Below, piece after piece: positions 26,424 to 35,222 of a DNA stretch of 64,000 nucleotides. A program made the translations under genes and the position numbers. Under the pieces are notes generated by a model. The model ran no database searches, had not been told where the DNA came from, and saw only the letters and a program-made list of their open reading frames with translations. Numbering within the stretch: position 1 is the stretch's first letter; each line of letters begins with the position of its first letter. The DNA comes from UBA2970 sp965221075 (GTDB lineage: Bacteria; Verrucomicrobiota; Verrucomicrobiia; Limisphaerales; AAA164-E04), in contig OZ244865.1 of assembly GCA_965221075.1 (NCBI GenBank), positions 2,728,001-2,792,000 on the forward strand, written 5' to 3'.

Positions 26424-28454
26424 ATGCCAGAGAACAGAGAGAAGCCGACCAAGGACCAGAAGGGCGAGGAGCCGAAGCAGAACTCCCGATCCCTCCTGAT
26501 CTGGATCGCGGTTCTCGGCCTGATCCCCATGTTCCTCCTGCTGCTCAACGGCAGGGGGCAGTCCCAGGGCCGGGAGCCGACCCATGTCCAGCTGCTCCAC
26601 CTGATCACCAACGACCACGTGAGGGCGGGCTTCTACCACTTCACCCAGCACGAGTCGCTCAGGGTGGCGGGCGAGCACGTGGCGGGGCACTGGAGCGGCG
26701 GCGAGTTCATCCCCGACGAGGGGAGCCGGGAATCGGTCCGCTTCGAAATCGACACCCTAGCCACCGACGAGCTGGAGCAGGCGCTGGCCGGGTCGGGCAG
26801 GTTCAGACTGGACCAGCCCAACACCCTGTTCGTCTCCCTGCTCTCGGCCATGCTGCCCATCCTGATCATCCTGGGCTTCATCTACTTCATATTCTTCCGG
26901 CAGATAAAGATGGCGGGCAAGGGGGCGCTCAGCTTCGGCAAGAGCAAGGCGCGCATGCTCAACAAGGAGAAGAACCGGACCACCTTCCGGGACGTGGCCG
27001 GGGTGGACGAGGCCAAGGACGAGGTCTCGGAGCTGGTGGACTACCTGCGCGATCCCCGCAAGTTCCAGAAGCTGGGGGGGAAGATTCCCAAGGGGGTGCT
27101 GATGATCGGCTCGCCGGGCACCGGCAAGACCCTCCTGGCCAAGGCCATCGCCGGCGAGGCCGAGGCCTCCTTCTTCAGCATCAGCGGCTCGGACTTCGTG
27201 GAGATGTTCGTGGGGGTGGGGGCCAGCCGGGTGCGGGACATGTTCGACCAGGCCCGCAAGAACACCCCCTGCCTGATCTTCATCGACGAGATCGACGCGG
27301 TGGGGCGCAGCCGGGGGCACGGCCTGGGGGGAGGGAACGACGAGCGGGAGCAGACCCTCAACGCCCTCCTGGTGGAGATGGACGGCTTCGAGACCCAGGA
27401 GGGGATCATCATCATCGCCGCCACCAACCGCCCCGACGTCCTCGATCCGGCCCTGCTGCGCCCCGGGCGCTTCGACCGCCAGATCACCGTCAACCTTCCC
27501 GACATCCGGGGCCGGGAGGCGATCCTCAAGGTCCACGCCCGCAAGGTGAAGCTCAACGCCGGGGTCGACCTCAAGGTGATCGCCCGGGGCACTCCGGGCT
27601 ACTCCGGGGCCGAGCTGGCCAACCTGCTCAACGAGGCGGCCCTGCTGGCGGCCCGCAAGGACCACAAGTCGATCGGCATGCCCGAGATGGAGGAGGCCCG
27701 GGACAAGGTCCGCTGGGGGCGGGAGCGGCGCAGCATGGCGATGAGCCAGGAGGAGAAGGAGATCACCGCCTGGCACGAGGCGGGCCACGCCCTGGTGAGC
27801 GTGCTGCTGGAGGACACCGATCCCCTCCACAAGGTCACCATCATCCCCCGGGGACAGGCCCTGGGAGCCACCATGTCCCTGCCCAAGCAGGACATCCTCA
27901 ACCGCAAGCAGAAGGAGATGGAGGCCACCATCGCCCTGACCATGGGAGGGCGCATCGGCGAGCAGTTCTACACCCACGACTTCTCCACCGGAGCGGCGGG
28001 GGACATCCAGCAGGCCACCAGCATCGCCCGGGCCATGGTCTGCCGCTACGGCATGAGCGACAAGCTGGGGATGGTCCAGTACGGGGACGACAGCGACTAC
28101 GTGTTCCTGGGCAAGGACATGGTGCGCAGCAAGGACTACAGCGAGAGCACGGCCAAGGAGATCGACAACGAGGTCAAGCGGCTGGTCGACCAGGGCTACG
28201 ACCTGGCCAGCAGGATCATCAACGAGAACCACGACAAGCTGGAGCTGCTGGCCACCACCCTGCTGGAGCAGGAGACCCTCACCGGAGCCCAGGTGGAGGA
28301 GATCGTGCTCAAGGGGACCTTCACCCCGCCCCCCAAGCCGCCGGATCCGCCGCCCCAGCCGGCCGCCGACTCCAAGGAGGCGGAGGGGGAGCAGCGCAAG
28401 AGCGGCGAGGCCGGCTCTCCGGGGCTCGAGGGGGCCGCGCCCGCGGCCGCCTGA
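26424..28454 (+). CDS. ftsH: ATP-dependent zinc metalloprotease FtsH
   Basis: Membrane-anchored AAA protease that degrades misassembled membrane proteins and regulatory proteins. 676 residues: first helix about 22-42 (SLLIWIAVLGLIPMFLLLL), a periplasmic domain to about 133, second helix about 136-158. The AAA module has Walker A GSPGTGKT (229-236), Walker B LIFIDEID (284-291) and the arginine-finger region ATNRPDVLDPALLRPGRFDR (333-352). The zinc site is HEAGH at 451-455. A Pro/Ala-rich tail follows. All catalytic residues are present. The periplasmic segment is unusually His-rich for its length. Followed after 25 bases by rpe. Confidence 0.96.
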   Translation: MPENREKPTKDQKGEEPKQNSRSLLIWIAVLGLIPMFLLLLNGRGQSQGREPTHVQLLHLITNDHVRAGFYHFTQHESLRVAGEHVAGHWSGGEFIPDEGSRESVRFEIDTLATDELEQALAGSGRFRLDQPNTLFVSLLSAMLPILIILGFIYFIFFRQIKMAGKGALSFGKSKARMLNKEKNRTTFRDVAGVDEAKDEVSELVDYLRDPRKFQKLGGKIPKGVLMIGSPGTGKTLLAKAIAGEAEASFFSISGSDFVEMFVGVGASRVRDMFDQARKNTPCLIFIDEIDAVGRSRGHGLGGGNDEREQTLNALLVEMDGFETQEGIIIIAATNRPDVLDPALLRPGRFDRQITVNLPDIRGREAILKVHARKVKLNAGVDLKVIARGTPGYSGAELANLLNEAALLAARKDHKSIGMPEMEEARDKVRWGRERRSMAMSQEEKEITAWHEAGHALVSVLLEDTDPLHKVTIIPRGQALGATMSLPKQDILNRKQKEMEATIALTMGGRIGEQFYTHDFSTGAAGDIQQATSIARAMVCRYGMSDKLGMVQYGDDSDYVFLGKDMVRSKDYSESTAKEIDNEVKRLVDQGYDLASRIINENHDKLELLATTLLEQETLTGAQVEEIVLKGTFTPPPKPPDPPPQPAADSKEAEGEQRKSGEAGSPGLEGAAPAAA

Positions 28455-28479
28455 AGGCAGGCCCCCGAGAGGCCCTCCC

Positions 28480-29145
28480 ATGCACCCTCCCCTGATCGCC
28501 CCCTCCCTCCTGGCGGCCGACATCGGCAGCCTGGAGCGGGAGCTGGAGCGGGTGCACCGCTCCAGGGCCGAGTGGCTGCACCTGGACATCATGGACGGCC
28601 ACTTCGTCCCCAACCTGAGCTTCGGCCCCGACGTGGTCCGCTCGGTGCGCCGCCGCACCTCCCTGCACCTGGACGTGCACCTGATGTGCAGCCGCCCGGA
28701 GATCCTGATCGGGCCCTTCCGCGACGCAGGAGCCGACTCCATCACCGTCCACGCCGAGCTGGGGGAGCGGACCGCCTCCCTGCTGGACCGCATCGAGCGG
28801 ACCGGAGCCCAGGCGGGGCTGGCGATCAATCCCCCCACCCCGCTGGAGGCCCTCCTCCCCCACCTGGAGCGGATCCGGCTGGCGCTGGTGATGACCGTCA
28901 ATCCCGGATTCGGGGGGCAGAGCTTCCTTCCCGGATCCCTCGGCAGGATCCGCCAGGCGGCGCGGTGGCGCCGGGAGAGGGGCCTGGACTACCGCATCGA
29001 GGTCGACGGGGGGATCCACCCCGGCACCGCCCCGGCATGCCTGGAAGCGGGGGCCGACGTGCTGGTCTCCGGCTCGGCCCTCTTCGGCAGCGGCGACCTG
29101 GCCTCCACGGTGGAGGCCCTGCGCCAGGTCCCGCTTCCCGGCTGA
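28480..29145 (+). CDS. rpe: Ribulose-phosphate 3-epimerase
   Basis: Interconverts ribulose 5-phosphate and xylulose 5-phosphate in the pentose phosphate pathway. 221 residues, the usual length. Motifs in order: LHLDIMDGHFVPNLSFGPDV (about 30-49; metal His and Asp), LDVHLM (about 67-72), MTVNPGFGGQSF (about 138-149; phosphate binding) and VDGGI (catalytic Asp region). It lies 25 bases after ftsH and may share its transcript. Together with zwf and pgl, found about 17 kb away, it gives this window three pentose phosphate steps. Confidence 0.95.
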   Translation: MHPPLIAPSLLAADIGSLERELERVHRSRAEWLHLDIMDGHFVPNLSFGPDVVRSVRRRTSLHLDVHLMCSRPEILIGPFRDAGADSITVHAELGERTASLLDRIERTGAQAGLAINPPTPLEALLPHLERIRLALVMTVNPGFGGQSFLPGSLGRIRQAARWRRERGLDYRIEVDGGIHPGTAPACLEAGADVLVSGSALFGSGDLASTVEALRQVPLPG

Positions 29146-29300
29146 TCCCCCTCGGGAAGGGGCGCCCGGCGGCGCTCCTCCAGGGAGGGGCGGACCCCCA
29201 GGAAGAGAGCCAGGAGGATCCTCCTGGCGTGAGCAGGGGGCGGTAGCGGCTCCAGTCCAGGACGGCTGCAGGGTCCGGACCAGAGCCCCCAGGGGAGGAA

Positions 29301-30482
29301 ATGGCCTGGCAGGGCTCCTCCGCCTCCCCTACCCTCCCCGCCATGCCCTTCGCGGACTGCCCGGAGCGCCACCGCGACGCCGTCGGCAGGATCCGCAGGC
29401 GCCTGGAGAGCGACACCATGGCCCACGCCTGGCTGCTGCTCGGCGAGGATTCCGGCTCCCTCGAGCAGCTGGCCACCGCGGTGGCCATGGCCCTCCAGTG
29501 CGAGGATCCTCCCGGACGATCTCCGGGAGGCGCGGGGGCCGACTTCTGCGGAAGATGCCGCTCCTGCCTCCAGGTGGCCGCCCGGCGGCAGGCGGACGTC
29601 CTCAGGGTGGCCCCGCAGTCGAAGTCGCGGGTGGTCACCATCGACCAGATCCGCGAGGTGCTCGGACGGGTCGGCCGCAAGTCCTACTGCTCGCCCTTCA
29701 AGGTGGCGATCGTCGAGGGGGCCGACCGGATGAGCCTCCAGGCCTCCAACGCCTTCCTCAAGACCCTGGAGGAGCCGCCCGGAGAGACGGTCTTCCTGCT
29801 CCTGGCCGCCAGCGCCGGACGCCTCCCGGACACCATCCTGTCCCGCTGCATGGCGATCCGGGCCGGAGGCGCCTCGCGGCGGGACCGGGAGGCTCCGCCG
29901 GCCGCGGACGCTCCGGCCTCCTCCCGGAACGGCGGGGACGGCGCGCCGCCGGGCGTCCCGTACCCGGAGATCCAGGGACCGGACTCCCTCCAGGAACGGG
30001 AGGACCGGGAGTGGCTCCGGGGATTCGTCGAGGGGATCCCCCCCAGCCCCGGAACGGCCCAGCGCTACCTGCTGCTCGGCCGGCTGCTGGCCCGCCTGGA
30101 GGAAAGGAAGAAGGACATCGGCAAGGCGCTCGGGCGCTCGTCGCCGATCTCCGGCCTGCCGGACCTGAAGCCCGCGGAGCGGAAGCGCCTGGAACGGGAG
30201 CTGGACGCGTCGGTCGAGGCGGCCTACCGCCGGGCCCGCTCCGAGATCCTCTCGGGACTCCACCGGTTCCTCCGCGACGTCTGGATCCACACCCTCCGGG
30301 CCGGCCCGGGCCTGCTCCTGCTTCCCGAGCTGGCGGAGAAGAGCCGGCAGGTCGCCTCCGGGCTCGAGCCCGCGGCGGCCCTGAAGAACCTGGAGAGGGC
30401 CGAGGATCTGCAGCGATGCCTCGACTCCAGCATCCAGGAGGCGCTGGCCATGGAGGCGGCCCTGCTGGGATTCGCCCTCTGA
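29301..30482 (+). CDS. holB: DNA polymerase III delta-prime subunit
   Basis: Clamp-loader subunit of the replicase. 393 residues, slightly long. The zinc module is DFCGRCRSC (about 77-85) plus an upstream Cys (ALQC). The conserved FKVAIVEGADRM, NAFLKTLEEPP and the SRC motif (ILSRC) of delta-prime follow. No Walker A is present, as expected for delta-prime rather than DnaX. The C-terminal half is helical and highly charged, with a Pro/Ala/Ser linker near 200-215. Start at ATG 29301 has GGAGG two bases upstream, rather close; ATG 29343 would drop 14 residues. A 155-base gap separates it from rpe. Confidence 0.88.
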   Translation: MAWQGSSASPTLPAMPFADCPERHRDAVGRIRRRLESDTMAHAWLLLGEDSGSLEQLATAVAMALQCEDPPGRSPGGAGADFCGRCRSCLQVAARRQADVLRVAPQSKSRVVTIDQIREVLGRVGRKSYCSPFKVAIVEGADRMSLQASNAFLKTLEEPPGETVFLLLAASAGRLPDTILSRCMAIRAGGASRRDREAPPAADAPASSRNGGDGAPPGVPYPEIQGPDSLQEREDREWLRGFVEGIPPSPGTAQRYLLLGRLLARLEERKKDIGKALGRSSPISGLPDLKPAERKRLERELDASVEAAYRRARSEILSGLHRFLRDVWIHTLRAGPGLLLLPELAEKSRQVASGLEPAAALKNLERAEDLQRCLDSSIQEALAMEAALLGFAL

Positions 30483-30492
30483 GGCGCCGGGC

Positions 30493-31821
30493 ATGCCGTC
30501 CCTTCCTTCCGGCCGCCGGCTCTGGCCCGCTCTCGCCGGAGGGGCGGCGGCCCTGGCCCTCCTCAAGCTGGGCAACCCTCCCATCCTCCCCGCCGATCCC
30601 CCCGGCACCCTCCTGGAGTGGATCTTCTTCCAGTGGCCCCCGGTCCTGGGGCTCGTCCTGGTCGCCTTGCTGATCCTGGCGGCGCTGCCCGGGCTCCGCC
30701 GTCCCTCCGGCGTTCCCGGGATCCTCCTCTGCCTGCCCGCCCTGTGGTACGGCTGGGTCTGCCTGTCGGCCTTCGGGACGGTGGATCCGCAGCTGACCCG
30801 CATCGTCCTGCTCCACTTCGGAGCGCTGGTCGCCCTCTTCTACCTGGGCTGCCTCCGCCTCTCCCGGGCCCGGTCCCTCGAGGGCTTCCGCCTGCCCCTG
30901 CTCCTGGGCTTCTGCCTGGTGCTCCATGCGGGATTCGGCCAGCGGCTGGGGGGCCTGGAGGAGACCAGGAGGATGATCGAGTCCCGGCTCGGGGAGCCGG
31001 AGCTTCCGCCCGGGGAGCGGGAGCGGCTGGAGGGGATCCTGGAGCGGGCCGGCAAGGAGCGAATCTTCTCCACCCTATTCTATCCCAACTCCCTGGCCGG
31101 CGGGATCCTGCTGCTGGGCCCCCTGTGCGCGGCGATCCTCTGGCGGCTCTCCGGGTTCCTCCGGATCCCCAGCCGCCTGCTGCTCTGCGCCCTCCTGGCC
31201 TCGGCTTCCTGCGCCTGCCTCTACTGGACCCAGTCGAAGTCGGCCTGGCTGGCGGCCCTGGCCCTGGCGGCCCTGTTCCTGCTGCGCCTGCCCATGGCCC
31301 CATGGGCCCGCCGGACGCTGCCGGTCCTGGCCCTGGCGGCCGGGCTGGGAGGCTTCCTGTGGAAGTACTCGGACTACTTCCGGGAGGGCGCAACCAGCGT
31401 GGCGGCGCGGCTCCACTACTGGAGCGCCGCCGGCGCCGCCGCCTGGGAGAACCCCCTGACCGGCACCGGGCCCGGCACCTTCCACCGGACCTACTCGCGG
31501 CTGCGCCCCGAGGAAGCCGAGCACGCCCGGCTGGCCCACAACGACTACCTGCAGCAGGCCTCCGACTCGGGGCTGCCCGCCGCCCTGCTCTACCTGGCCT
31601 GGATTGGCGCCTCGCTCTGGCGGCTGCGCCCCCCCCGCCCCGATCCCCTGCAGGAGGCGCTCTGGTACGGCATGGCCGCCTTCGCCCTGCAGAACCTGGC
31701 CGAGTTCTTCCTCTACGTCCCCGCCCTGTCCGGGACTTTTTTCCTTTTGCTGGGATGGGCCCTCGGACAAGGATCGCCCGGTGCGGCGCGTCCCCTTCCA
31801 GGCCGCGCCCCGCCTCCATGA
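30493..31821 (+). CDS. O-antigen ligase / Wzy-C family integral membrane protein
   Basis: 442 residues with about ten to twelve predicted membrane helices. The signature of the family is the periplasmic loop HYWSAAGAAAWENPLTGTGPGT (about 306-327) followed by HARLAHNDYLQQASDSG, matching the W-x-x-x-x-P-l-x-G-x-G and H-N-x-Y-l-q-x-x-x-e-x-G patterns of PF04932. Members ligate or polymerise lipid-linked glycans at the outer face of the inner membrane; the substrate here is unknown. It starts 10 bases after holB and its stop overlaps the aroQ start (ATGA), so it sits in a coupled run. No other glycan-synthesis gene is near, so it may be an orphan ligase. Confidence 0.85.
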   Translation: MPSLPSGRRLWPALAGGAAALALLKLGNPPILPADPPGTLLEWIFFQWPPVLGLVLVALLILAALPGLRRPSGVPGILLCLPALWYGWVCLSAFGTVDPQLTRIVLLHFGALVALFYLGCLRLSRARSLEGFRLPLLLGFCLVLHAGFGQRLGGLEETRRMIESRLGEPELPPGERERLEGILERAGKERIFSTLFYPNSLAGGILLLGPLCAAILWRLSGFLRIPSRLLLCALLASASCACLYWTQSKSAWLAALALAALFLLRLPMAPWARRTLPVLALAAGLGGFLWKYSDYFREGATSVAARLHYWSAAGAAAWENPLTGTGPGTFHRTYSRLRPEEAEHARLAHNDYLQQASDSGLPAALLYLAWIGASLWRLRPPRPDPLQEALWYGMAAFALQNLAEFFLYVPALSGTFFLLLGWALGQGSPGAARPLPGRAPPP

Positions 31822-32282
31822 AGATAAGCTGCCTCAACGGCCCCAACCTGAACCTTCTGGGCCTGCGCGAGCCGGAAATCTACGGGAAGGTCCGCCTGCC
31901 GGAGATCGCGGCCATGATGCGGCAGCGGGCGGGGGAGCACGACATCGAGATCGACTTCCGGCAGACCAACAGCGAGGGGGAGCTGGTCGGCTGGATCCAC
32001 GAGGCCGCCGAGGACTCCAGCTACCTGGTGCTCAACGCCGGGGCCTACACCCACACCAGCGTGGCCCTGCGCGACGCCATTGCGGCCATCGGGACGCCCA
32101 CCATCGAGATCCACATCAGCAACATCCACCGGAGGGAGGAATTCCGGCAGCGCTCCCTGATCGCTCCGGCCTGCCTGGGGCAGATCTCCGGCTTCGGGAT
32201 CCACTCCTACTTCCTGGCCCTCGACGCCTGCATCATGAAGGAGCGCCAGAAGCGCGCCTCCAGCCAGTCCGGCGGGGACTGA
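31818..32282 (+). CDS. aroQ: 3-dehydroquinate dehydratase, type II
   Basis: Dehydrates 3-dehydroquinate to 3-dehydroshikimate in the shikimate pathway. 154 residues, the normal size of the dodecameric type II enzyme. Motifs: NGPNLNLLGLREPEIYG (about 7-23), with the catalytic Tyr in IYG; RQTNSEGELVGWIHEA; LNAGAYTHTSVALRDA; EIHISNIHRREEFR with the catalytic His. ATG start overlaps the previous stop codon (ATGA). Sole shikimate gene in view. Confidence 0.95.
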   Translation: MKISCLNGPNLNLLGLREPEIYGKVRLPEIAAMMRQRAGEHDIEIDFRQTNSEGELVGWIHEAAEDSSYLVLNAGAYTHTSVALRDAIAAIGTPTIEIHISNIHRREEFRQRSLIAPACLGQISGFGIHSYFLALDACIMKERQKRASSQSGGD

Positions 32283-32295
32283 TCCGACTATCCCC

Positions 32296-32324
32296 TTGAT
32301 CGGGAGGGAGCCCCCTCCTAGGCT
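32296..32324 (+). promoter_or_regulatory. Putative sigma70 promoter for tRNA-Lys
   Basis: TTGATC (32296-32301), 17-base spacer, TAGGCT (32319-32324). Expected start near 32331, 16 bases before the mature tRNA. Confidence 0.45.
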
Positions 32325-32346
32325 CGGCGCAGCCCGCTTCCAGAGG

Positions 32347-32422
32347 GGGTTGGTAGCTCAGCTGGTAGAGCAGCGGCCTTTTAAGCCGTCGGTCCAGGGT
32401 TCGAGCCCCTGCCAACCTACCA
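32347..32422 (+). tRNA. trnK: tRNA-Lys (anticodon TTT)
   Basis: Folds by eye into a 76-nt cloverleaf. The acceptor stem pairs GGGTTGG with CCAACCT, beginning with a G-T wobble. The D stem is GCTC/GAGC, the anticodon stem GCGGC/GCCGT with loop CTTTTAA, and the T stem CAGGG/CCCTG with loop TTCGAGC. Discriminator A and an encoded CCA end follow. Anticodon TTT reads AAA and AAG. Confidence 0.95.
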
Positions 32423-32459
32423 CCGGCCCCGCCCCCTGCCTTCCCGGGAGGGAGATTCC

Positions 32460-33314
32460 ATGACCGCCGCCGCAGATCCGGCCAGTCCCACCTCCGAGGA
32501 GCTGGCCGAGCTGCGCGCGGCCAAGGAGGCCCTGGAGCGGCCCGGCTTCGCCCTCCGCCTGGCGCGCCTGGTGGGGCGGCCCCTGGAGACGGGCTTCGGG
32601 CTGCTCCCCGAGGGCTGGTCCCGGATAGTGGACCGCTCGGTGGAGCGGGCCCTGCGCCGCGCCCTCTCGGTGGCCCTGCACAGCCTGGATCGCGGCCGGC
32701 CGCCGCGGTCCTCCGACCGGCTGCACATGGTCCTGGCCGGGGCGGCGGGCGGGGCGGGCGGGATGTTCGGGCTGGCGGCCCTTCCGGTCGAGCTGCCGCT
32801 CTCCACCGCGATCGTCTTCCGGTCCATCGCCGACATCGCCCGGCGCCAGGGGCTTCCGCTGGGGGACCCCGGCATCCGCCTGGCCTGCATGGAGGTCTTC
32901 GCCCTGGGCTCCCCCGGCGATCCGGGCGGGCCGGACCGGACCAGCCGCTACTGGGCGGTCCGGGCCGCCCACGCCCGGATGATGGACCAGGCCGCCCGGA
33001 TGGCCGCCCGAGGCGCCCTGGCCGAGGAGGCCGCTCCCCTTCTGGGCCGGCTGGTGTCCCGGATCGCGCTCCGCTACGGCCACCTGGTCTCCCAGCAGGC
33101 GGCCGCCAGGGCGATCCCCCTGGCGGGGGCGGCGACCGGCTCCGCCCTCAACCTGATCTTCATGAGCCACTTCCAGAGGATGGCCCGCATGCACTTCGCG
33201 GTGAAGCGGCTCGAGCGCCGCTACGGGAGCGGGACGGTCCGGGAGCTCTACCGATCGATCGCCCTGCCCATCGGCCGGAGGGAGATCCGGAGCCGGGAGG
33301 CCTGGACGGTCTAG
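32460..33314 (+). CDS. EcsC-family protein
   Basis: 284 residues. Similar to the EcsC family (EcsC is the third gene of the B. subtilis ecs operon); the family's function is not established. The core shows the family's alternating small-residue pattern: MVLAGAAGGAGGMFGLAALP followed by VELPLSTAIVFRSIADIARR and a later HLVSQQAAARAIPLAGAATG. The hydrophobic glycine-rich stretches suggest membrane association. A GGAGG with an 8-base spacer precedes the ATG. The gene follows tRNA-Lys by 37 bases and precedes cysE by 44. No clear link to either. Confidence 0.8.
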   Translation: MTAAADPASPTSEELAELRAAKEALERPGFALRLARLVGRPLETGFGLLPEGWSRIVDRSVERALRRALSVALHSLDRGRPPRSSDRLHMVLAGAAGGAGGMFGLAALPVELPLSTAIVFRSIADIARRQGLPLGDPGIRLACMEVFALGSPGDPGGPDRTSRYWAVRAAHARMMDQAARMAARGALAEEAAPLLGRLVSRIALRYGHLVSQQAAARAIPLAGAATGSALNLIFMSHFQRMARMHFAVKRLERRYGSGTVRELYRSIALPIGRREIRSREAWTV

Positions 33315-33344
33315 GGGCGTCCTTGTCCGGCCTGTCCGTCTGTG

Positions 33345-33349
33345 GGAGG
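33345..33349 (+). promoter_or_regulatory. Ribosome binding site deciding the cysE start
   Basis: GGAGG nine bases before GTG 33359. The upstream TTG at 33323 has no such site. Confidence 0.45.
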
Positions 33350-33358
33350 ATCCCCCCC

Positions 33359-34273
33359 GTGAGCGAGAGGATCACCGGCCTGGCCAACGGGCTGCTCCAG
33401 TCCTATGTCAAGCACGGCGGGATCAACCATGTGGACGGCGCCAACCTGCCCTCCCGCTCGGCCATCGCCGGGATCGCCATGGATCTGCTCCGCCTGCTCT
33501 TCCCCGGCTACTTCTACGACCAGCGGGTCCACCGCACCGAACTGCTGATCGAGACCACCAACATCCTGGCCTCGGTCTGCGTGCGCCTCGAGGAGGAGAT
33601 CTTCAAGAGCCTGGAGCACTTCCCTCCGCAGGGCCTGGATCCCGGGGACTTCCGGGGCCAGGCCGGGAGCCTGGCCACCCGGATCCTCGAGCAGCTCCCC
33701 TCGGTCCGGGAGATCCTGCGCACCGACACCGAGGCGGCCTACAACGGGGATCCCGCGGCGCTGAGCCGCGAGGAGGTGATCGTGGCCTACCCCTTCGTGG
33801 AGTCGATCGCGGTCCAGCGGCTGGCCCACCTGCTCTACCGCCTGGAGATCCCCCTGCTGCCGCGCATCATGACCGAATGGGCCCACGGGCGGACCGGCAT
33901 GGACCTGCATCCCGGCGCCCGCATCGGCCCCTACTTCTTCATCGACCACGGGACCGGAACGGTGATCGGGGAGACCAGCCGGATCGGGGAGAAGGTGAAG
34001 ATGTACCAGGGCGTGGCCCTGATCGGCCGCTCCCTCTCGGGCGGACAGGCCCTGCGGGGCACCCGGCGCCATCCCACCATCTGCGACCGGGTCACTCTCT
34101 ACGCCAACGCCACCGTGATGGGAGGCGACACCGAGGTGGGAGCCGGCAGCACCGTCGGGGCCAACGTGTTCCTCACCCACAGCGTCCCGGCCGACTCCCT
34201 GGTGGTGGCCGAGGAGGTCAAGGTGCGGGTGGTGAGCAAGAAGGAATCCCGCAAGGATCCGGCCAGGATCTGA
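33359..34273 (+). CDS. cysE: Serine O-acetyltransferase (EpsC/CysE type)
   Basis: Acetylates serine with acetyl-CoA, the first committed step of cysteine synthesis. 304 residues from a GTG with a good Shine-Dalgarno. An N-terminal helical domain (about 1-170) is followed by a left-handed beta-helix of hexapeptide repeats: GMDLHPGARIGPYFFIDHGT with the catalytic His, VIGETSRIGEKVKMYQGVALIG, and further repeats to GAGSTVGANVFL. The longer N-terminal domain fits the EpsC subtype rather than the short CysE. Most similar in layout to verrucomicrobial and firmicute serine acetyltransferases. Cysteine synthase (cysK) is not in the window. Confidence 0.92.
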   Translation: MSERITGLANGLLQSYVKHGGINHVDGANLPSRSAIAGIAMDLLRLLFPGYFYDQRVHRTELLIETTNILASVCVRLEEEIFKSLEHFPPQGLDPGDFRGQAGSLATRILEQLPSVREILRTDTEAAYNGDPAALSREEVIVAYPFVESIAVQRLAHLLYRLEIPLLPRIMTEWAHGRTGMDLHPGARIGPYFFIDHGTGTVIGETSRIGEKVKMYQGVALIGRSLSGGQALRGTRRHPTICDRVTLYANATVMGGDTEVGAGSTVGANVFLTHSVPADSLVVAEEVKVRVVSKKESRKDPARI

Positions 34274-34702
34274 ATTGCGTACCGGATCCGGAGCAGCGGC
34301 CGGGCGGGCGGACCGCCGCGCTCCCCGGTGGAGCAGGCGATTCAGGAACATGGCGGCATCCGTCCCTTCGGCGAGATCTCGCGCCGCGTCCGGTCCGGGC
34401 CCGTGCGGATCTTCCGGGTTGCCGCATGCCGGAGGGAAACCGTGCCGGTTCCATGGAGCGGACGGCCCGGCCGACGCCGGGAGGCGCGCGGCGGTCGAGT
34501 CCGCTGGAAGGCCCGGAACTCGCGCGGCTCCGGGATCCGGGATTGCGCCATTGACAGATCCCGATGGCCGGGTAGCCTCCCCTCTCCCGCGCCCGGCTGC
34601 GGAAGGCGCGCCCGTCCGCGGCCCCGGCCCGGAGCGGCGCTCCCGTTCCCTTCCCCCCGGAGGAACGATCGGCCCAGGGGCCTTGCCGCCCGGGAACGAG
34701 CC
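34274..34702. other. Intergenic stretch before rpmH
   Basis: About 430 bases without a gene. It holds the rpmH promoter in its last third. No DnaA box of the form TTAT-N-CACA was found, so there is no sign of the replication origin that often lies beside rpmH. Confidence 0.5.
34551..34578 (+). promoter_or_regulatory. Putative sigma70 promoter of the rpmH-rnpA-yidD-yidC-khpB operon
   Basis: A perfect -35 TTGACA (34551-34556), 16-base spacer, -10 TAGCCT (34573-34578). Leader of about 118 nt before rpmH, room for 5' UTR control. Confidence 0.5.
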
Positions 34703-34840
34703 ATGAAGAGAACATACCAGCCCTCGAAGATCCGGCGCAAACGCCAGCACGGATTCCTCAGCCGGAATTCCAGCCGGAGCGGCCGGGCCATACTGGCCAG
34801 CCGCCGCAAGGCGGGCCGCAAGAGACTGACTCCCGCCTGA
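34703..34840 (+). CDS. rpmH: 50S ribosomal protein L34
   Basis: 45 residues, almost all basic. Sequence opens MKRTYQPSKIRRKRQHGF and ends GRKRLTPA, the fixed L34 pattern (MKRTYQPS...HGF...GRKRL). Component of the large ribosomal subunit near the exit tunnel. The gene is first in the conserved rpmH-rnpA-yidD-yidC-khpB cluster; 10 bases separate it from rnpA. The open frame extends upstream to 34328 but the conserved start is this ATG. Confidence 0.97.
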   Translation: MKRTYQPSKIRRKRQHGFLSRNSSRSGRAILASRRKAGRKRLTPA

Positions 34841-34850
34841 GCGGCCCTCG

Positions 34851-35222
34851 ATGCCACCCGCCCTAGCCTTCCGCAGAGCCAGCCGCATCCTCAGATCCCG
34901 GGAGTTCGGCGAGATCCGGCGCAGGGGCGGAAGGGCGCAGGCCCGCAGCGCGATCATGAACTGGCACGCCCCGGGGGACCGGGCCTGCTCCCGGCTGGGG
35001 CTGGTGGCCGGCAAGAAGCAGGCGGGGAACCGGGCCGTGGACCGCAACCGGGCCCGCAGGCTGCTGCGCGAGGCCTTCCGCCGCATGCAGCCCCGCATCT
35101 CCCCTCCTGCGGACATCGTCCTGATCGCCCGCAAGGGCATCGGACGGCGACGGCAGATCGACGTTGACCGGGATCTGGCCGGGCTGCTGCGCCGGGCCGG
35201 CCTCCTCGAGCGCAGCGCATGA
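34851..35222 (+). CDS. rnpA: Ribonuclease P protein component
   Basis: Protein subunit of RNase P, which matures the 5' ends of tRNAs. 123 residues. The family signature NRAVDRNRARRLLREAFR (about 63-80; RNR motif) is present, after RILRSREFGEIRRRGGR near the N-terminus and a GLVAGKKQAGN strand. Highly basic. The stop overlaps the yidD start (ATGA). The RNA subunit (rnpB) is not in this window. Confidence 0.93.
   Translation: MPPALAFRRASRILRSREFGEIRRRGGRAQARSAIMNWHAPGDRACSRLGLVAGKKQAGNRAVDRNRARRLLREAFRRMQPRISPPADIVLIARKGIGRRRQIDVDRDLAGLLRRAGLLERSA

Noticed and set aside
34274..34702. Possible replication origin next to rpmH
   Set aside because: The rpmH-rnpA-yidD-yidC-khpB cluster often lies near dnaA and oriC, but no dnaA gene, DnaA boxes or AT-rich unwinding element is visible.
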